Origin: Eubacteriales bacterium
GTDB taxonomy: Bacteria; Bacillota; Clostridia; Lachnospirales; Lachnospiraceae
Direction: 5' to 3'
Length of the DNA: 64,000 bases
Assembly: GCA_030536755.1 (NCBI GenBank)
Contig: JAUNPJ010000001.1
Location: forward strand, 1-64,000
The translations under genes were made by a program, and so were the position numbers. Each line of letters begins with the position of its first letter. Position 1 is the first letter of the stretch. The notes below the pieces were generated by a model. It saw only the letters and a program-made list of their open reading frames with translations. It was not told the origin of the DNA and made no database searches. This document shows, piece after piece, positions 15,608 through 24,637 of the stretch.

Positions 15608-15722
15608 AAAACATAAGAATGCCTATGATATGATAACTTTAGGAATCAAAAATACTATGGAATTTTATCGGTTTCTTAATGAGGAAAAAAAGAAGAAAAG
15701 CAGAAATAGGAAAGTAATTGTT

Positions 15723-16367
15723 ATGAACGATATGAAATATATAATAGAGAGCGTACTGTTTAGTAAAATAGAAAAGGAAAAGCGCAGCCAAGCATTGCAG
15801 CAGATGGATATGCGTTGTAAAAAAGTACCAAAAGAGACAGAGATTATTGCAGAAGGGGAAATCCTGGATTACATCTGTATTCTGTTGGAAGGTACAGTAA
15901 GAAGCGAAAAACTGTATCGGGATGGTGATGTGCATATTATACAATATTATTCCAAGGGGAATATTCTGGGACTCGAGGGAGCTGTGTCAAAGATGCAAAC
16001 ATCGCCGGTATCCTACATAAGTAATGAAAATTGTGTGGTGGCGTTGATTTCATTGAAAAATATTCAAAAATCAGATTACAGTCATGAAATGAAAGATGTA
16101 TTTCTTGAAATCCTGGCCAGTGACAATATCAAGAAAATGAATAAAATTGAAATTCTGGCGAAAAGAGGCATGCGGGATCGGATTTTGATTTATTTTGATC
16201 TGATGATGCAGAGAACTGGAAGTAATCAATTTCACCTGAATATGAATCGGGAACAGTTTGCTCGTTTTCTTGGTGTCAATCGTTGTGCTCTTTCTGATGA
16301 ATTAAACAAAATGAAAAAAGAAAAAATCATAGATTTTCATAAAAATGATTTTACGGTTTTACAGTAA
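15723..16367 (+). CDS. Crp/Fnr-family transcriptional regulator
   Basis: A 214-residue regulator. An N-terminal cyclic-nucleotide-binding-like beta barrel (AEGEILDYICILLEGTVRSE, then GNILGLEGAVSK) is followed by a dimer helix and a C-terminal winged helix (MNREQFARFLGVNRCALSDE). It has no obvious four-Cys iron-sulfur motif, so it is unlikely to be an O2-sensing Fnr of the classical kind. The start at 15723 is chosen because AGGAAAG lies nine bases upstream and it gives the normal family length. It sits directly upstream of the formate dehydrogenase operon and is the best local candidate to control it. Confidence 0.85.
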   Translation: MNDMKYIIESVLFSKIEKEKRSQALQQMDMRCKKVPKETEIIAEGEILDYICILLEGTVRSEKLYRDGDVHIIQYYSKGNILGLEGAVSKMQTSPVSYISNENCVVALISLKNIQKSDYSHEMKDVFLEILASDNIKKMNKIEILAKRGMRDRILIYFDLMMQRTGSNQFHLNMNREQFARFLGVNRCALSDELNKMKKEKIIDFHKNDFTVLQ

Positions 16368-16409
16368 GATGAATTTGCAGATTGGGAAAATAGCAATGAG
16401 AGATAAAAA

Positions 16410-16437
16410 TTGACTATTTTTTAACGATTCATACAAA
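16410..16437 (+). promoter_or_regulatory. Possible promoter of the formate dehydrogenase operon
   Basis: TTGACT (16410-16415) and TACAAA (16432-16437) lie 16 bases apart. This would give a leader of roughly 180 nt containing the two palindromes listed next. The -10 box is weak, so another start may be used. Confidence 0.35.
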
Positions 16438-16502
16438 GTATATGATAAAATAATACAAAATATACGATGACAAAATGTACTAGTTAAATCTACAATTATG
16501 CC

Positions 16503-16547
16503 GAAAACATGTTTTCAGAATAAATATTGAGTGAAAAACAATTGTTT
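16503..16547. promoter_or_regulatory. Two palindromes upstream of the formate dehydrogenase operon
   Basis: GAAAACATGTTTTC (16503-16516) and AAACAATTGTTT (16536-16547) are perfect palindromes whose centres are 32 bp apart, about three helical turns. They lie between the Crp/Fnr gene and the first subunit gene and could be binding sites for a dimeric regulator. Confidence 0.45.
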
Positions 16548-16628
16548 AAAATTCATAAAAATTGTAGAATGTTAGTACAGGTTATATCAAAATGTAACAA
16601 GAACTAATAAGAAAAGGGAGGGAAAAAA

Positions 16629-17114
16629 ATGTTGGACCAAAGCTATTATGATACTGCCGATCGAATTATTGCGCAGTATGGCAAGTATCCAAAATCACTC
16701 ATTCCCATTATGCAGGACATTCAGGAAGCGTACAGATACCTTCCGGGGGAACTTCTGACATATGTGGCTGAGAAGATTGGCATTACCGAGGCGAAGGCAT
16801 TCAGCGTTGCTACTTTCTACGAGAATTTTTCTTTTGAACCAAAAGGAAAATATGTAATCAAAGTGTGTGATGGTACGGCATGTCATGTTCGCAGATCCAT
16901 GCCTGTAAAAGAGGCTTTTCTTAAGGAACTGGGATTAAGCGGTAAGAAACATACGACAGACGATATGATGTTTACCGTGGAAACCGTATCCTGCCTTGGT
17001 GCCTGCGGACTTGCTCCGGCTTGTACCGTGAATGATGAGGTACATCCAAAGATGTCACCGGAAAAAGCAGTAGAGTTGATTCAGGAACTGAGAGGAGGTA
17101 CACATGAGGCTTGA
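16629..17114 (+). CDS. NuoE/HydC-like [2Fe-2S] subunit of NAD-dependent formate dehydrogenase
   Basis: A 161-residue thioredoxin-fold ferredoxin of the NuoE/HydC type. The [2Fe-2S] ligands are visible as CDGTACHV and, 36 residues later, CLGACGLAP. It passes electrons between the flavin subunit and the rest of the complex in the cytoplasm. It has a strong AGGGAGG ribosome site, and its end overlaps the next gene by 11 bases, so translation is coupled. In clostridia, this subunit with a NuoF-like protein and FdhF forms an NAD(H)-linked, possibly ferredoxin-bifurcating, formate dehydrogenase. Confidence 0.92.
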   Translation: MLDQSYYDTADRIIAQYGKYPKSLIPIMQDIQEAYRYLPGELLTYVAEKIGITEAKAFSVATFYENFSFEPKGKYVIKVCDGTACHVRRSMPVKEAFLKELGLSGKKHTTDDMMFTVETVSCLGACGLAPACTVNDEVHPKMSPEKAVELIQELRGGTHEA

Positions 17115-18972
17115 TAATGTAGAAGCGCTGGCGAAATGCCGCGAACAGGCCCGTGCGTCCATTGATGCCTATACCTGCAGAATTCTTGTCTGTTCAGGAA
17201 ATGGCTGTATGGCATCCGGTGCCCAGAAGATTTATGATGAATTGTCCAGACTGACAGAAGGTCTGAATCAGGTTTCTGTAGAAATGCAGAAGGATGTTCC
17301 GCATATCGGAACACTGAAGACAGGATGTCAGGGACTTTGTGAGTATGGTCCTCTGGTAAGAGTAGAACCATACGATTACCAGTATGTAAAAGTACAGGTA
17401 GAAGACTGTGCAGAACTGGTAGAAGAGACCGTTAAGAATGGAAGGCCTGTGGAACGTCTGTTCCACCATGACGGAGATGCTGTTTATGAGCATCCGATGG
17501 ATATTCCTTTCTTAAGCAAACAGACGAGAATCGTACTGGAGAACTGCGGAAACATTGATGCAGAGTCGATCGATGAGTACATAGCAGCAGGCGGATTCTC
17601 TGCCTTTGCAAAAGCAATTACGGAAATGAGCTGCGAAGAAGTCGTAGAGGAAATTGATAAATCCGGTCTTCGCGGACGAGGCGGCGGCGGTTTCCCGGCA
17701 GGAACAAAGTGGAAACAGGTACTGCGTCAGAAAGAAAAAGAACGTTATGTTGTATGTAACGGTGATGAGGGTGACCCGGGAGCATTTATGGATGGTTCCG
17801 TTATGGAAGGTGATCCTTACAAACTGATTGAAGGTATGATGATTGCCGGATACGCAGTTGCAGCAGAAAATGGATACATTTATGTGCGTGCAGAATATCC
17901 GCTGTCTGTTAAGAGACTGAAACATGCCATTGCGCAGTGTGAAGAATATGGTCTGCTGGGAGACAACATCCTGGGAACCGGAATCAATTTCCATCTTCAC
18001 ATCAACCGCGGCGCAGGTGCTTTCGTATGTGGTGAAGGTTCTGCCCTGACAGCATCCATCGAGGGTAACCGTGGAATGCCTCGTGTAAAACCGCCTCGTA
18101 CGGTAGAGCAGGGTCTGTGGGCAAAACCAACCGTATTAAATAACGTAGAGACTTATGCAAACGTGCCGAAGATTATTCTTCAGGGAGCTGACTGGTTCCG
18201 CACAATCGGAACAGAGGGAAGTCCTGGAACGAAGACCTTCTCCATCACAGGAGCGATTGCCAACACTGGTCTGATCGAGGTTCCGATGGGAAGTACACTT
18301 CGCGAGATTATCTATGATATCGGCGGCGGTCTGAAAAACGGAGCTACATTCAAGGGTGTGCAGATCGGTGGACCTTCCGGTGGATGTCTGGTGGAAGAAC
18401 ATCTGGATCAGCCTCTTGACTTTGACTCTGTTAAGAAGTTCAACGCGATCATGGGATCCGGCGGTCTGGTAGTTATGGATGACAATACCTGTATGGTTGA
18501 GGTAGCTCGTTTCTTCATGGGATTCACCCAGAGAGAAAGCTGCGGAAAATGCGGACCATGCCGAATCGGAACGAAGCGTATGCTGGAGATCCTGGAAAAG
18601 ATTGTTGCAGGAAACGGCGAGATGGAAGACCTGGATACGCTCGAGGAGACAGCGAAATTCATTCGCGAGCGTTCTCTGTGCGGTCTTGGAAAGAGTGCTC
18701 CGCTTCCGGTTATCAGTACATTAAAGACCTTCCGTGATGAGTATATTGAGCATATCGTAGACAAGAAATGCCGTGCTCATGTATGTAAGGCAATGCAGGC
18801 TTACATGATCGATCCTGAGAAATGTAAAGGATGTACCAAGTGTGCAAGAAATTGTCCGGTTTCAGCAATTTCCGGCAATAAGAAAGAAGCACACACCATT
18901 GATGCAACAAAATGTATTAAATGTGGAACCTGTCTGGAAAATTGTTCATTTGGAGCAATTTACGTTCAGTAG
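17104..18972 (+). CDS. NuoF/HydB-like NADH- and FMN-binding subunit
   Basis: A 622-residue diaphorase subunit. Domains in order: a thioredoxin-like [2Fe-2S] domain (about 20-115, with CSGNGC and CQGLCEYG), the NADH/FMN domain (GRGGGGFPAGTKW near residue 192), an SLBB part, the [4Fe-4S] motif ESCGKCGPCRIGT near residue 478, and a C-terminal 2[4Fe-4S] ferredoxin (CKGCTKCARNCP and CIKCGTCLENC). This is the layout of HydB in bifurcating hydrogenases. It would exchange electrons with NAD(H) and feed the catalytic subunit encoded 12 bases downstream. Confidence 0.93.
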   Translation: MRLDNVEALAKCREQARASIDAYTCRILVCSGNGCMASGAQKIYDELSRLTEGLNQVSVEMQKDVPHIGTLKTGCQGLCEYGPLVRVEPYDYQYVKVQVEDCAELVEETVKNGRPVERLFHHDGDAVYEHPMDIPFLSKQTRIVLENCGNIDAESIDEYIAAGGFSAFAKAITEMSCEEVVEEIDKSGLRGRGGGGFPAGTKWKQVLRQKEKERYVVCNGDEGDPGAFMDGSVMEGDPYKLIEGMMIAGYAVAAENGYIYVRAEYPLSVKRLKHAIAQCEEYGLLGDNILGTGINFHLHINRGAGAFVCGEGSALTASIEGNRGMPRVKPPRTVEQGLWAKPTVLNNVETYANVPKIILQGADWFRTIGTEGSPGTKTFSITGAIANTGLIEVPMGSTLREIIYDIGGGLKNGATFKGVQIGGPSGGCLVEEHLDQPLDFDSVKKFNAIMGSGGLVVMDDNTCMVEVARFFMGFTQRESCGKCGPCRIGTKRMLEILEKIVAGNGEMEDLDTLEETAKFIRERSLCGLGKSAPLPVISTLKTFRDEYIEHIVDKKCRAHVCKAMQAYMIDPEKCKGCTKCARNCPVSAISGNKKEAHTIDATKCIKCGTCLENCSFGAIYVQ

Positions 18973-18984
18973 AGGAGGAAATAT

Positions 18985-21696
18985 ATGATTCATTTAACCA
19001 TAGATGGCATTGCGGTAGAAGTGGAAGAAGGTACCACCATACTGAATGCTGCGCGCAAGTACGGAATTGAAATTCCGACGCTGTGCTATCTGGAAGGCAT
19101 TCTGCCCGACGGTTCCTGCCGTCTTTGCGTGGTAGAAGTAGTCAGCAGAGGCAGAGCAAAAATTGATACAGCATGTACCCTTCGGTGCTCCGAGGGAGAT
19201 GAAGTATTCACCATGTCCGAAAAAGTAGTTGAGTCCAGAAGAAATTCTTTAGATCTGTTATTGTCCGATCATCGTCTTCACTGCTTCTCCTGTGAGGCAA
19301 ACGGTGACTGTAAATTACAGGATTACTGTGTAGAATACGGAGTGGAGAAGACAAGCTACAAGAATATGGAAGTCAGAGAGTGTGAAATCGATGACACCAA
19401 CAAGTTCTTCAGCTATGACCCAAGTATCTGTATTCTCTGCCACAGATGTGTCAACACCTGTAATGAGATCGTAGGAAGAGGTTCGATTGGAACGATGAAC
19501 AGAGGTTTCCAGTCCATTATCGGCGCTCCGGGCGGCAAGAAATGGATTGACAGCACCTGTGAATCCTGCGGTAACTGTGTACAGGCATGTCCGACAGGCG
19601 CTCTGTCTATGAAGAGAAGAAAGAAATACAGAGCATTCCAGGCTGACAAAAAAGTACGTACGACCTGTCCACACTGTGCAACCGGATGCCAGATGGATTT
19701 GATCGTAAAAGATAATAAGATTGTAGATTGTGTGGGAGCGGACGGCCCATCCAATCATGGACTTCTTTGTGTCAAGGGACGCAGCGGCTCTTTTGACTTT
19801 GTAGATCACAAAGACAGAATCCGTCATCCGTTGATCAAAAACAAAGAGACTGGTGAATTTGAACAGGCTACATGGGATGAGGCGTTAGATCTGGTCGCAT
19901 CCAAATTTACAGAGATTAAAAATAATTACGGAGGTGAGGCGCTGGCCGGTTTTGCTTGCTCCCGCTCTACCAATGAAGATATCTATATGCTTCAGAAAAT
20001 GGTAAGAACGGCGTTCCATAGCAACAATACCGATAACTGCGCGCGCGTTTGACACGCTCCGACTGTTGCCGGTTTGGCAACCACTTTAGGCTCAGGAGCC
20101 ATGACAAACACGATTTATGATATTACGCGTGAATCTGATGTAATTATGCTTGTTGGATCGAATCCGGAACATGCCCATCCGGTTATTGGAATGCAGGTGC
20201 GTCAGGCAGTGGCAAGAGGCGCGAAACTCATTGTAGTGGATCCTCGTGACATTGACCTGGCTTCAAAAGCAGCTGTACATTTGAAATTAAAACCGGGTAC
20301 AAACGTAGCCTTTGCAAATGGTATGATGAACGTCTTTATTGAAGAAGATCTCATTGACCATAAATTTATTGAAGAGCGCACGGAGAACTTTGAAGCAATG
20401 AAGGAGATGGTCAAAGACTATACTCCGGAAAAAGTTGCCGAGATCTGTAACATTGATCCGGAAGAACTCCGCAAGGCTGCAAGACTTTATGCAACTGCAG
20501 ATAAAGCACCGATTATGTACTGTCTTGGTGTTACCGAGCATCATACAGGAACAGAGGGCGTTATGTCTCTGTCCAATATGGCGATGATGGTTGGTAAGAT
20601 TGGAAAACCTGGATGCGGTGTAAACCCGATCCGTGGTCAGAACAACGTACAGGGTGCCTGCGATATGGGTGCTCAGCCAAATCAGTTCCCTGGTTATCAG
20701 AATATTGACAAACCTGAAATCCTGGAGAAATTTGAGAAGGCATGGGGAGTTGAGCTGAATCCGAACATCGGAACGAAAGCAACCGACTGCTTCCCGAAAA
20801 TGTTGACAGGAGAGATTAAGGGATTATTTATCTTCGGAGAAGATCCAGTACGAACAGATCCAAATACGCATCATGTGATTGAATGCCTTAAGGCAGTCGA
20901 TTTCTTTGTTATCGATGAACTGTTTATGACAGAAACCGCAAAATATGCCGATGTAATCCTTCCGGGACGTTCTTATGCAGAGAAAGAAGGTACTTTCTCC
21001 AATACAGAGCGTCGTGTACAGCGTGTACGCAAGGCCGTTGAGATTGCAGGCGATACCAAACCGGATACATGGATCTTTATAGAGATCATGAACCGTATGG
21101 GATATCCGCAGCCACATCTGACACCGGCTGAGATTATGGATGAGATCGCATCCGTGACACCATCCTTTGCGGGAATCAGTCATGCTCGTCTGGACAGCGA
21201 AGAAGTTGGCGGTAAAGGTCTTCAGTGGCCATGTACTTCCAAAGATCATCCTGGAACTCCAATTATGCATGTGGGCAAATTTGCCCGCGGACTGGGTTAT
21301 TTCCGCCCGGCAGCATATGTACCTTCTATGGAACAGCCGGATGATGAATATCCACTGATCATGATGACCGGCCGAATCCTTGAACACTACAATGCGTGTG
21401 CAATGACTGGAAGAACCAAAGAGATTAATGAAATCGCAGGAAGCTCCTTTATTGAAATCAATAAAGAAGATGCAGACAAGCTCGGTATTGAAAATGGCGA
21501 GACGGTACAGATTACTTCCCGCCGTGGAACCATTCAGGCAAGAGCAGAAGTGGCTTATAAGACAAATCCAGGTCAGTGCTGGATGCCATTTAATTTCCTG
21601 GAGGGTAACCCGAACTGGCTGTGCAGCGATGCATTAGACTCTATTTCACGTACTCCAGAGTACAAGGTTTGTGCAATTAAGGTGGAAAAGCTGTAA
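18985..21696 (+). CDS. fdhF: Selenocysteine-containing formate dehydrogenase catalytic subunit
   Basis: A 903-residue selenoprotein read through an in-frame TGA at 20050-20052 (Sec356). The frame is unchanged on both sides, and the paralogue downstream has Cys356 in the same context (CARV-C-H). N-terminal HydA-like part: [2Fe-2S] (CYLEGILPDGSCRLC), a His-Cys cluster (HCFSCEANGDCKLQDYC) and a 2[4Fe-4S] ferredoxin. Then comes the formate dehydrogenase core with CPHCATGCQ and the molybdopterin domains. It oxidises formate or reduces CO2 at a Mo/W-bis-MGD site. RBS GAGGAGG precedes it. A SECIS hairpin follows the TGA, and selA, selB and tRNA-Sec are encoded nearby. Confidence 0.96.
20050..20090 (+). 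promoter_or_regulatory. Selenocysteine codon and bacterial SECIS hairpin
   Basis: TGA at 20050-20052 is followed 12 bases later by a perfect hairpin: GTTGCC (20065-20070), loop GGTTT (20071-20075), GGCAAC (20076-20081). E. coli fdhF has its SECIS at the same distance with a GGTCT loop. This is the element that SelB binds to insert selenocysteine. The Cys paralogue lacks the stem at the matching place. Confidence 0.9.
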
Positions 21697-21840
21697 AACA
21701 ACAGCATAACATAAGCGTATCGTTGGCTGGATCTGGATTCCTGAGCCATTCGTGGTTTTTATGATTGATTAAATAAACTTGCGTATGGTTAAATTGAAGT
21801 TAACGAACATAACAGATGTTCACATTCAAGGAGGAAAATT

Positions 21841-24540
21841 ATGATTCATTTGACGATAGATGGAATTTCCGTAGAAGTCGAGAAAGGCACTACGATATTG
21901 AATGCTGCCCGGCAGTACGGAATCGAAATTCCAACCCTCTGCTATCTGGAGGGGGTTCTGCCGGACGGCTCCTGCCGTCTTTGTGTAGTCGAGGTAATCA
22001 GCAGAGGAAGATCCAAACTGGATACCGCGTGTACACTTCATTGTTCCGAGGGGGATGAAGTATTTACGATGTCTGAGAAGGTTGTAGATGCCAGAAGAAA
22101 AACGCTGGATCTGCTTCTGTCCGATCATCGTCTTCACTGCTTCTCCTGTGGAGCAAACGGCGGCTGTAAACTGCAGAATTACTGTATCGAATATGGCGTA
22201 GAGAAGACAAGCTACCAAAATGTAGAGAACAGAGAATACGAAATTGACGATACAAACAAATTCTTCAGCTATGATCCAAGCATCTGTATTTTATGTCACA
22301 GATGTGTCAATACATGTAACGAAATTGTAGGAAGAGGTTCGATCGGAACGATGAACAGAGGTTTCCAGTCCGTTATTGGTGCTCCAGGCGGAAAGAAATG
22401 GATTGACAGTACCTGTGAGTCCTGTGGAAACTGTGTGCAGGCATGTCCGACTGGTGCTCTTTCTATGAAGCGCAGAAAGAAATACAGACCATATCAGATT
22501 GAAAAGAAAGTTTTGACAACCTGTCCGCACTGTGCGACTGGATGTCAGTACTATCTTCTGGTAAAAGATGGAAAAGTGGTAGATACAGAAGCATACAACG
22601 GACCATCCAATAAGGGACTGCTCTGTGTGAAGGGAAGAAGCGGAAGCTTTGACTTTGTACATTCTCCGGAACGCATCAAATACCCTCTGATCAAAAACAA
22701 AGAGACAGGCGAATTCGAACGTGCAACATGGGATGAGGCACTCGATCTTGTAGCTTCAAAATTCATGGAGATCAAGAAACAGTACGGTTCAGATTCTCTG
22801 GCAGGATTTGCATGTTCCCGTTCTCCAAACGAGGATATTTACATGGTTCAGAAGATGGTCAGAACCTGCTTTGGAACGAACAATACAGATAACTGTGCCC
22901 GTGTATGTCATTCCGCAACAGTAGCCGGTCTTGCGATGACGCTTGGCTCTGGTGCTATGACAAATACGATTACAGATATTACAAAGGAACCGGATGTGAT
23001 CATGCTGGTAGGTTCTAATCCGGAAGAAGCACATCCAGTTATCGGTATGCAGATTCGTCAGGCTGTACAGAGAGGCTGCAAGCTGATCGTTATAGATCCG
23101 CGTGATATTTCTCTTGCGTCCAGAGCGGACATTCATCTGAAATTAAGACCTGGTACAAACGTAGCGTTTGCGAACGGTATGATGCATGTCATTCTCGAGG
23201 AAGGTCTGCAGGATGATAAATTTATCGAAGAATACACAGAAGGCTTTGAGAAGCTGAAAGAAATCGTGAAAGATTATACACCGGAAAAGGTTGGAGAAAT
23301 CTGTCACATTGATCCGGATGATCTCAGAGAAGCTGCAAGAATGTATGCAAAAGCAGACAAGGCTCCAATCATCTACTGTCTTGGTGTTACGGAACATTCC
23401 ACAGGAACAGAGGGCGTTATGTCCATGTCAAATATGGCACTGATGGTAGGAAAACTTGGAAAACCTGGATGCGGTGTAAATCCGCTTCGTGGTCAGAATA
23501 ACGTACAGGGTGCCTGTGATATGGGCGCTCAGCCAAAAGATTTCCCAGGATATCAGAAAGTGGAGAATCCACAGGTACTGGAAAAATTCGAGAAGGCATG
23601 GGGCGTGAAGCTGAATCCGCACAACGGACTGCATGCAACAGAAGTATTCCCTGCTGCGATTGAAGGAAAAGTAAAAGGTCTGTATATTTACGGAGAGGAT
23701 CCGGTTGTAACTGATCCGGATACCGGACATATCATCAAAGCACTGGAAAGTCTGGATTTCTTTGTGATTCAGGAACTCTTTATGACAGAGACAGCGCAGT
23801 ATGCCGATGTCATTCTTCCTGGTGTAAGCTACGCAGAGAAAGAAGGAACATTTACTAATACCGAGCGTCGCGTGCAGCGTGTGCGTAAAGCGGTAGATAT
23901 TGGCGGTGAGGCGAGACTGGATACCGATATCATCATTGATCTGATGAATCGTATGGGATATCCACAGCCACATCTGACATCCGCAGAGATTATGGATGAG
24001 ATTGCTTCCCTGACACCAAGCTATGGCGGAATCAGCCATGCAAGACTGGATGCAGGCGAGAGTCTCCAGTGGCCATGTCCGACCAAGGATCATCCTGGAA
24101 CACCGATCATGCATGCAAATGGACCGGTGAGAGGAAAAGCATTACTCTATCCAGCTGAGTATGTACCGGCAGCAGAGCTTCCGGATGAAGATTATCCGAT
24201 CCTGATGAGTACAGGACGTATCCTGTATCACTATACAACAAGAGCTATGACAGGAAAGACTCCGGAGCTGATGGAAATCGAAGGCAAATCCTTTATCGAA
24301 ATGAATATTGAGGATGCCAAGAAGATTGGAATCGAAAACGGAGAGAAAGTCAAAGTATCTTCCAGAAGAGGACAGATTGAGTCTACTGCCAGAGTTGGTA
24401 CAAAAGTATCTCCTGGTGAGGCATGGATGCCATTCCACTTCCCGGATGGAAATTGCAACTGGCTGACGAACGCAGCTCTTGATCAGTATGCGAGAATTCC
24501 GGAATACAAAGTATGCGCGATTAAAATTGAGAAAATCTAA
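21841..24540 (+). CDS. Cysteine-containing formate dehydrogenase paralogue
   Basis: An 899-residue paralogue of the preceding selenoprotein with the same domain order: [2Fe-2S], His-Cys cluster, 2[4Fe-4S], then the Mo/W-bis-MGD catalytic core. TGT at 22906-22908 encodes Cys356 in place of selenocysteine. The N-terminal 240 residues are nearly identical to the Sec copy, pointing to duplication and strong constraint, perhaps because both dock on the same NuoE/NuoF-like subunits. It has its own GGAGGAA site after a 144-base gap. It may act as a selenium-independent back-up, normally with lower activity. Confidence 0.93.
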   Translation: MIHLTIDGISVEVEKGTTILNAARQYGIEIPTLCYLEGVLPDGSCRLCVVEVISRGRSKLDTACTLHCSEGDEVFTMSEKVVDARRKTLDLLLSDHRLHCFSCGANGGCKLQNYCIEYGVEKTSYQNVENREYEIDDTNKFFSYDPSICILCHRCVNTCNEIVGRGSIGTMNRGFQSVIGAPGGKKWIDSTCESCGNCVQACPTGALSMKRRKKYRPYQIEKKVLTTCPHCATGCQYYLLVKDGKVVDTEAYNGPSNKGLLCVKGRSGSFDFVHSPERIKYPLIKNKETGEFERATWDEALDLVASKFMEIKKQYGSDSLAGFACSRSPNEDIYMVQKMVRTCFGTNNTDNCARVCHSATVAGLAMTLGSGAMTNTITDITKEPDVIMLVGSNPEEAHPVIGMQIRQAVQRGCKLIVIDPRDISLASRADIHLKLRPGTNVAFANGMMHVILEEGLQDDKFIEEYTEGFEKLKEIVKDYTPEKVGEICHIDPDDLREAARMYAKADKAPIIYCLGVTEHSTGTEGVMSMSNMALMVGKLGKPGCGVNPLRGQNNVQGACDMGAQPKDFPGYQKVENPQVLEKFEKAWGVKLNPHNGLHATEVFPAAIEGKVKGLYIYGEDPVVTDPDTGHIIKALESLDFFVIQELFMTETAQYADVILPGVSYAEKEGTFTNTERRVQRVRKAVDIGGEARLDTDIIIDLMNRMGYPQPHLTSAEIMDEIASLTPSYGGISHARLDAGESLQWPCPTKDHPGTPIMHANGPVRGKALLYPAEYVPAAELPDEDYPILMSTGRILYHYTTRAMTGKTPELMEIEGKSFIEMNIEDAKKIGIENGEKVKVSSRRGQIESTARVGTKVSPGEAWMPFHFPDGNCNWLTNAALDQYARIPEYKVCAIKIEKI

Positions 24541-24577
24541 GGTTAAACAGCATTCGGTTTGACAACTGATGTTAAAT

Positions 24578-24613
24578 CGGGGATGGATGGGAATCTGTTT
24601 CCATCTGTCCCCG
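24578..24613 (+). other. Hairpin in the selA leader
   Basis: CGGGGA (24578-24583) pairs with TCCCCG (24608-24613), and GATGG (24586-24590) pairs with CCATC (24601-24605) inside it. It lies between the Cys formate dehydrogenase gene and the selA ribosome site. It may be a partial terminator, or a SelB-binding element like the one known upstream of E. coli selAB. Confidence 0.55.
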
Positions 24614-24637
24614 TTTCCAATAAAACAGGAGGCGCAT

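Noticed and set aside
20050..20052. In-frame TGA splitting the formate dehydrogenase gene, as if it were a pseudogene
   Set aside because: The frame is the same on both sides, the TGA lies at the known Sec position, a SECIS hairpin follows, and selA, selB and tRNA-Sec are nearby.
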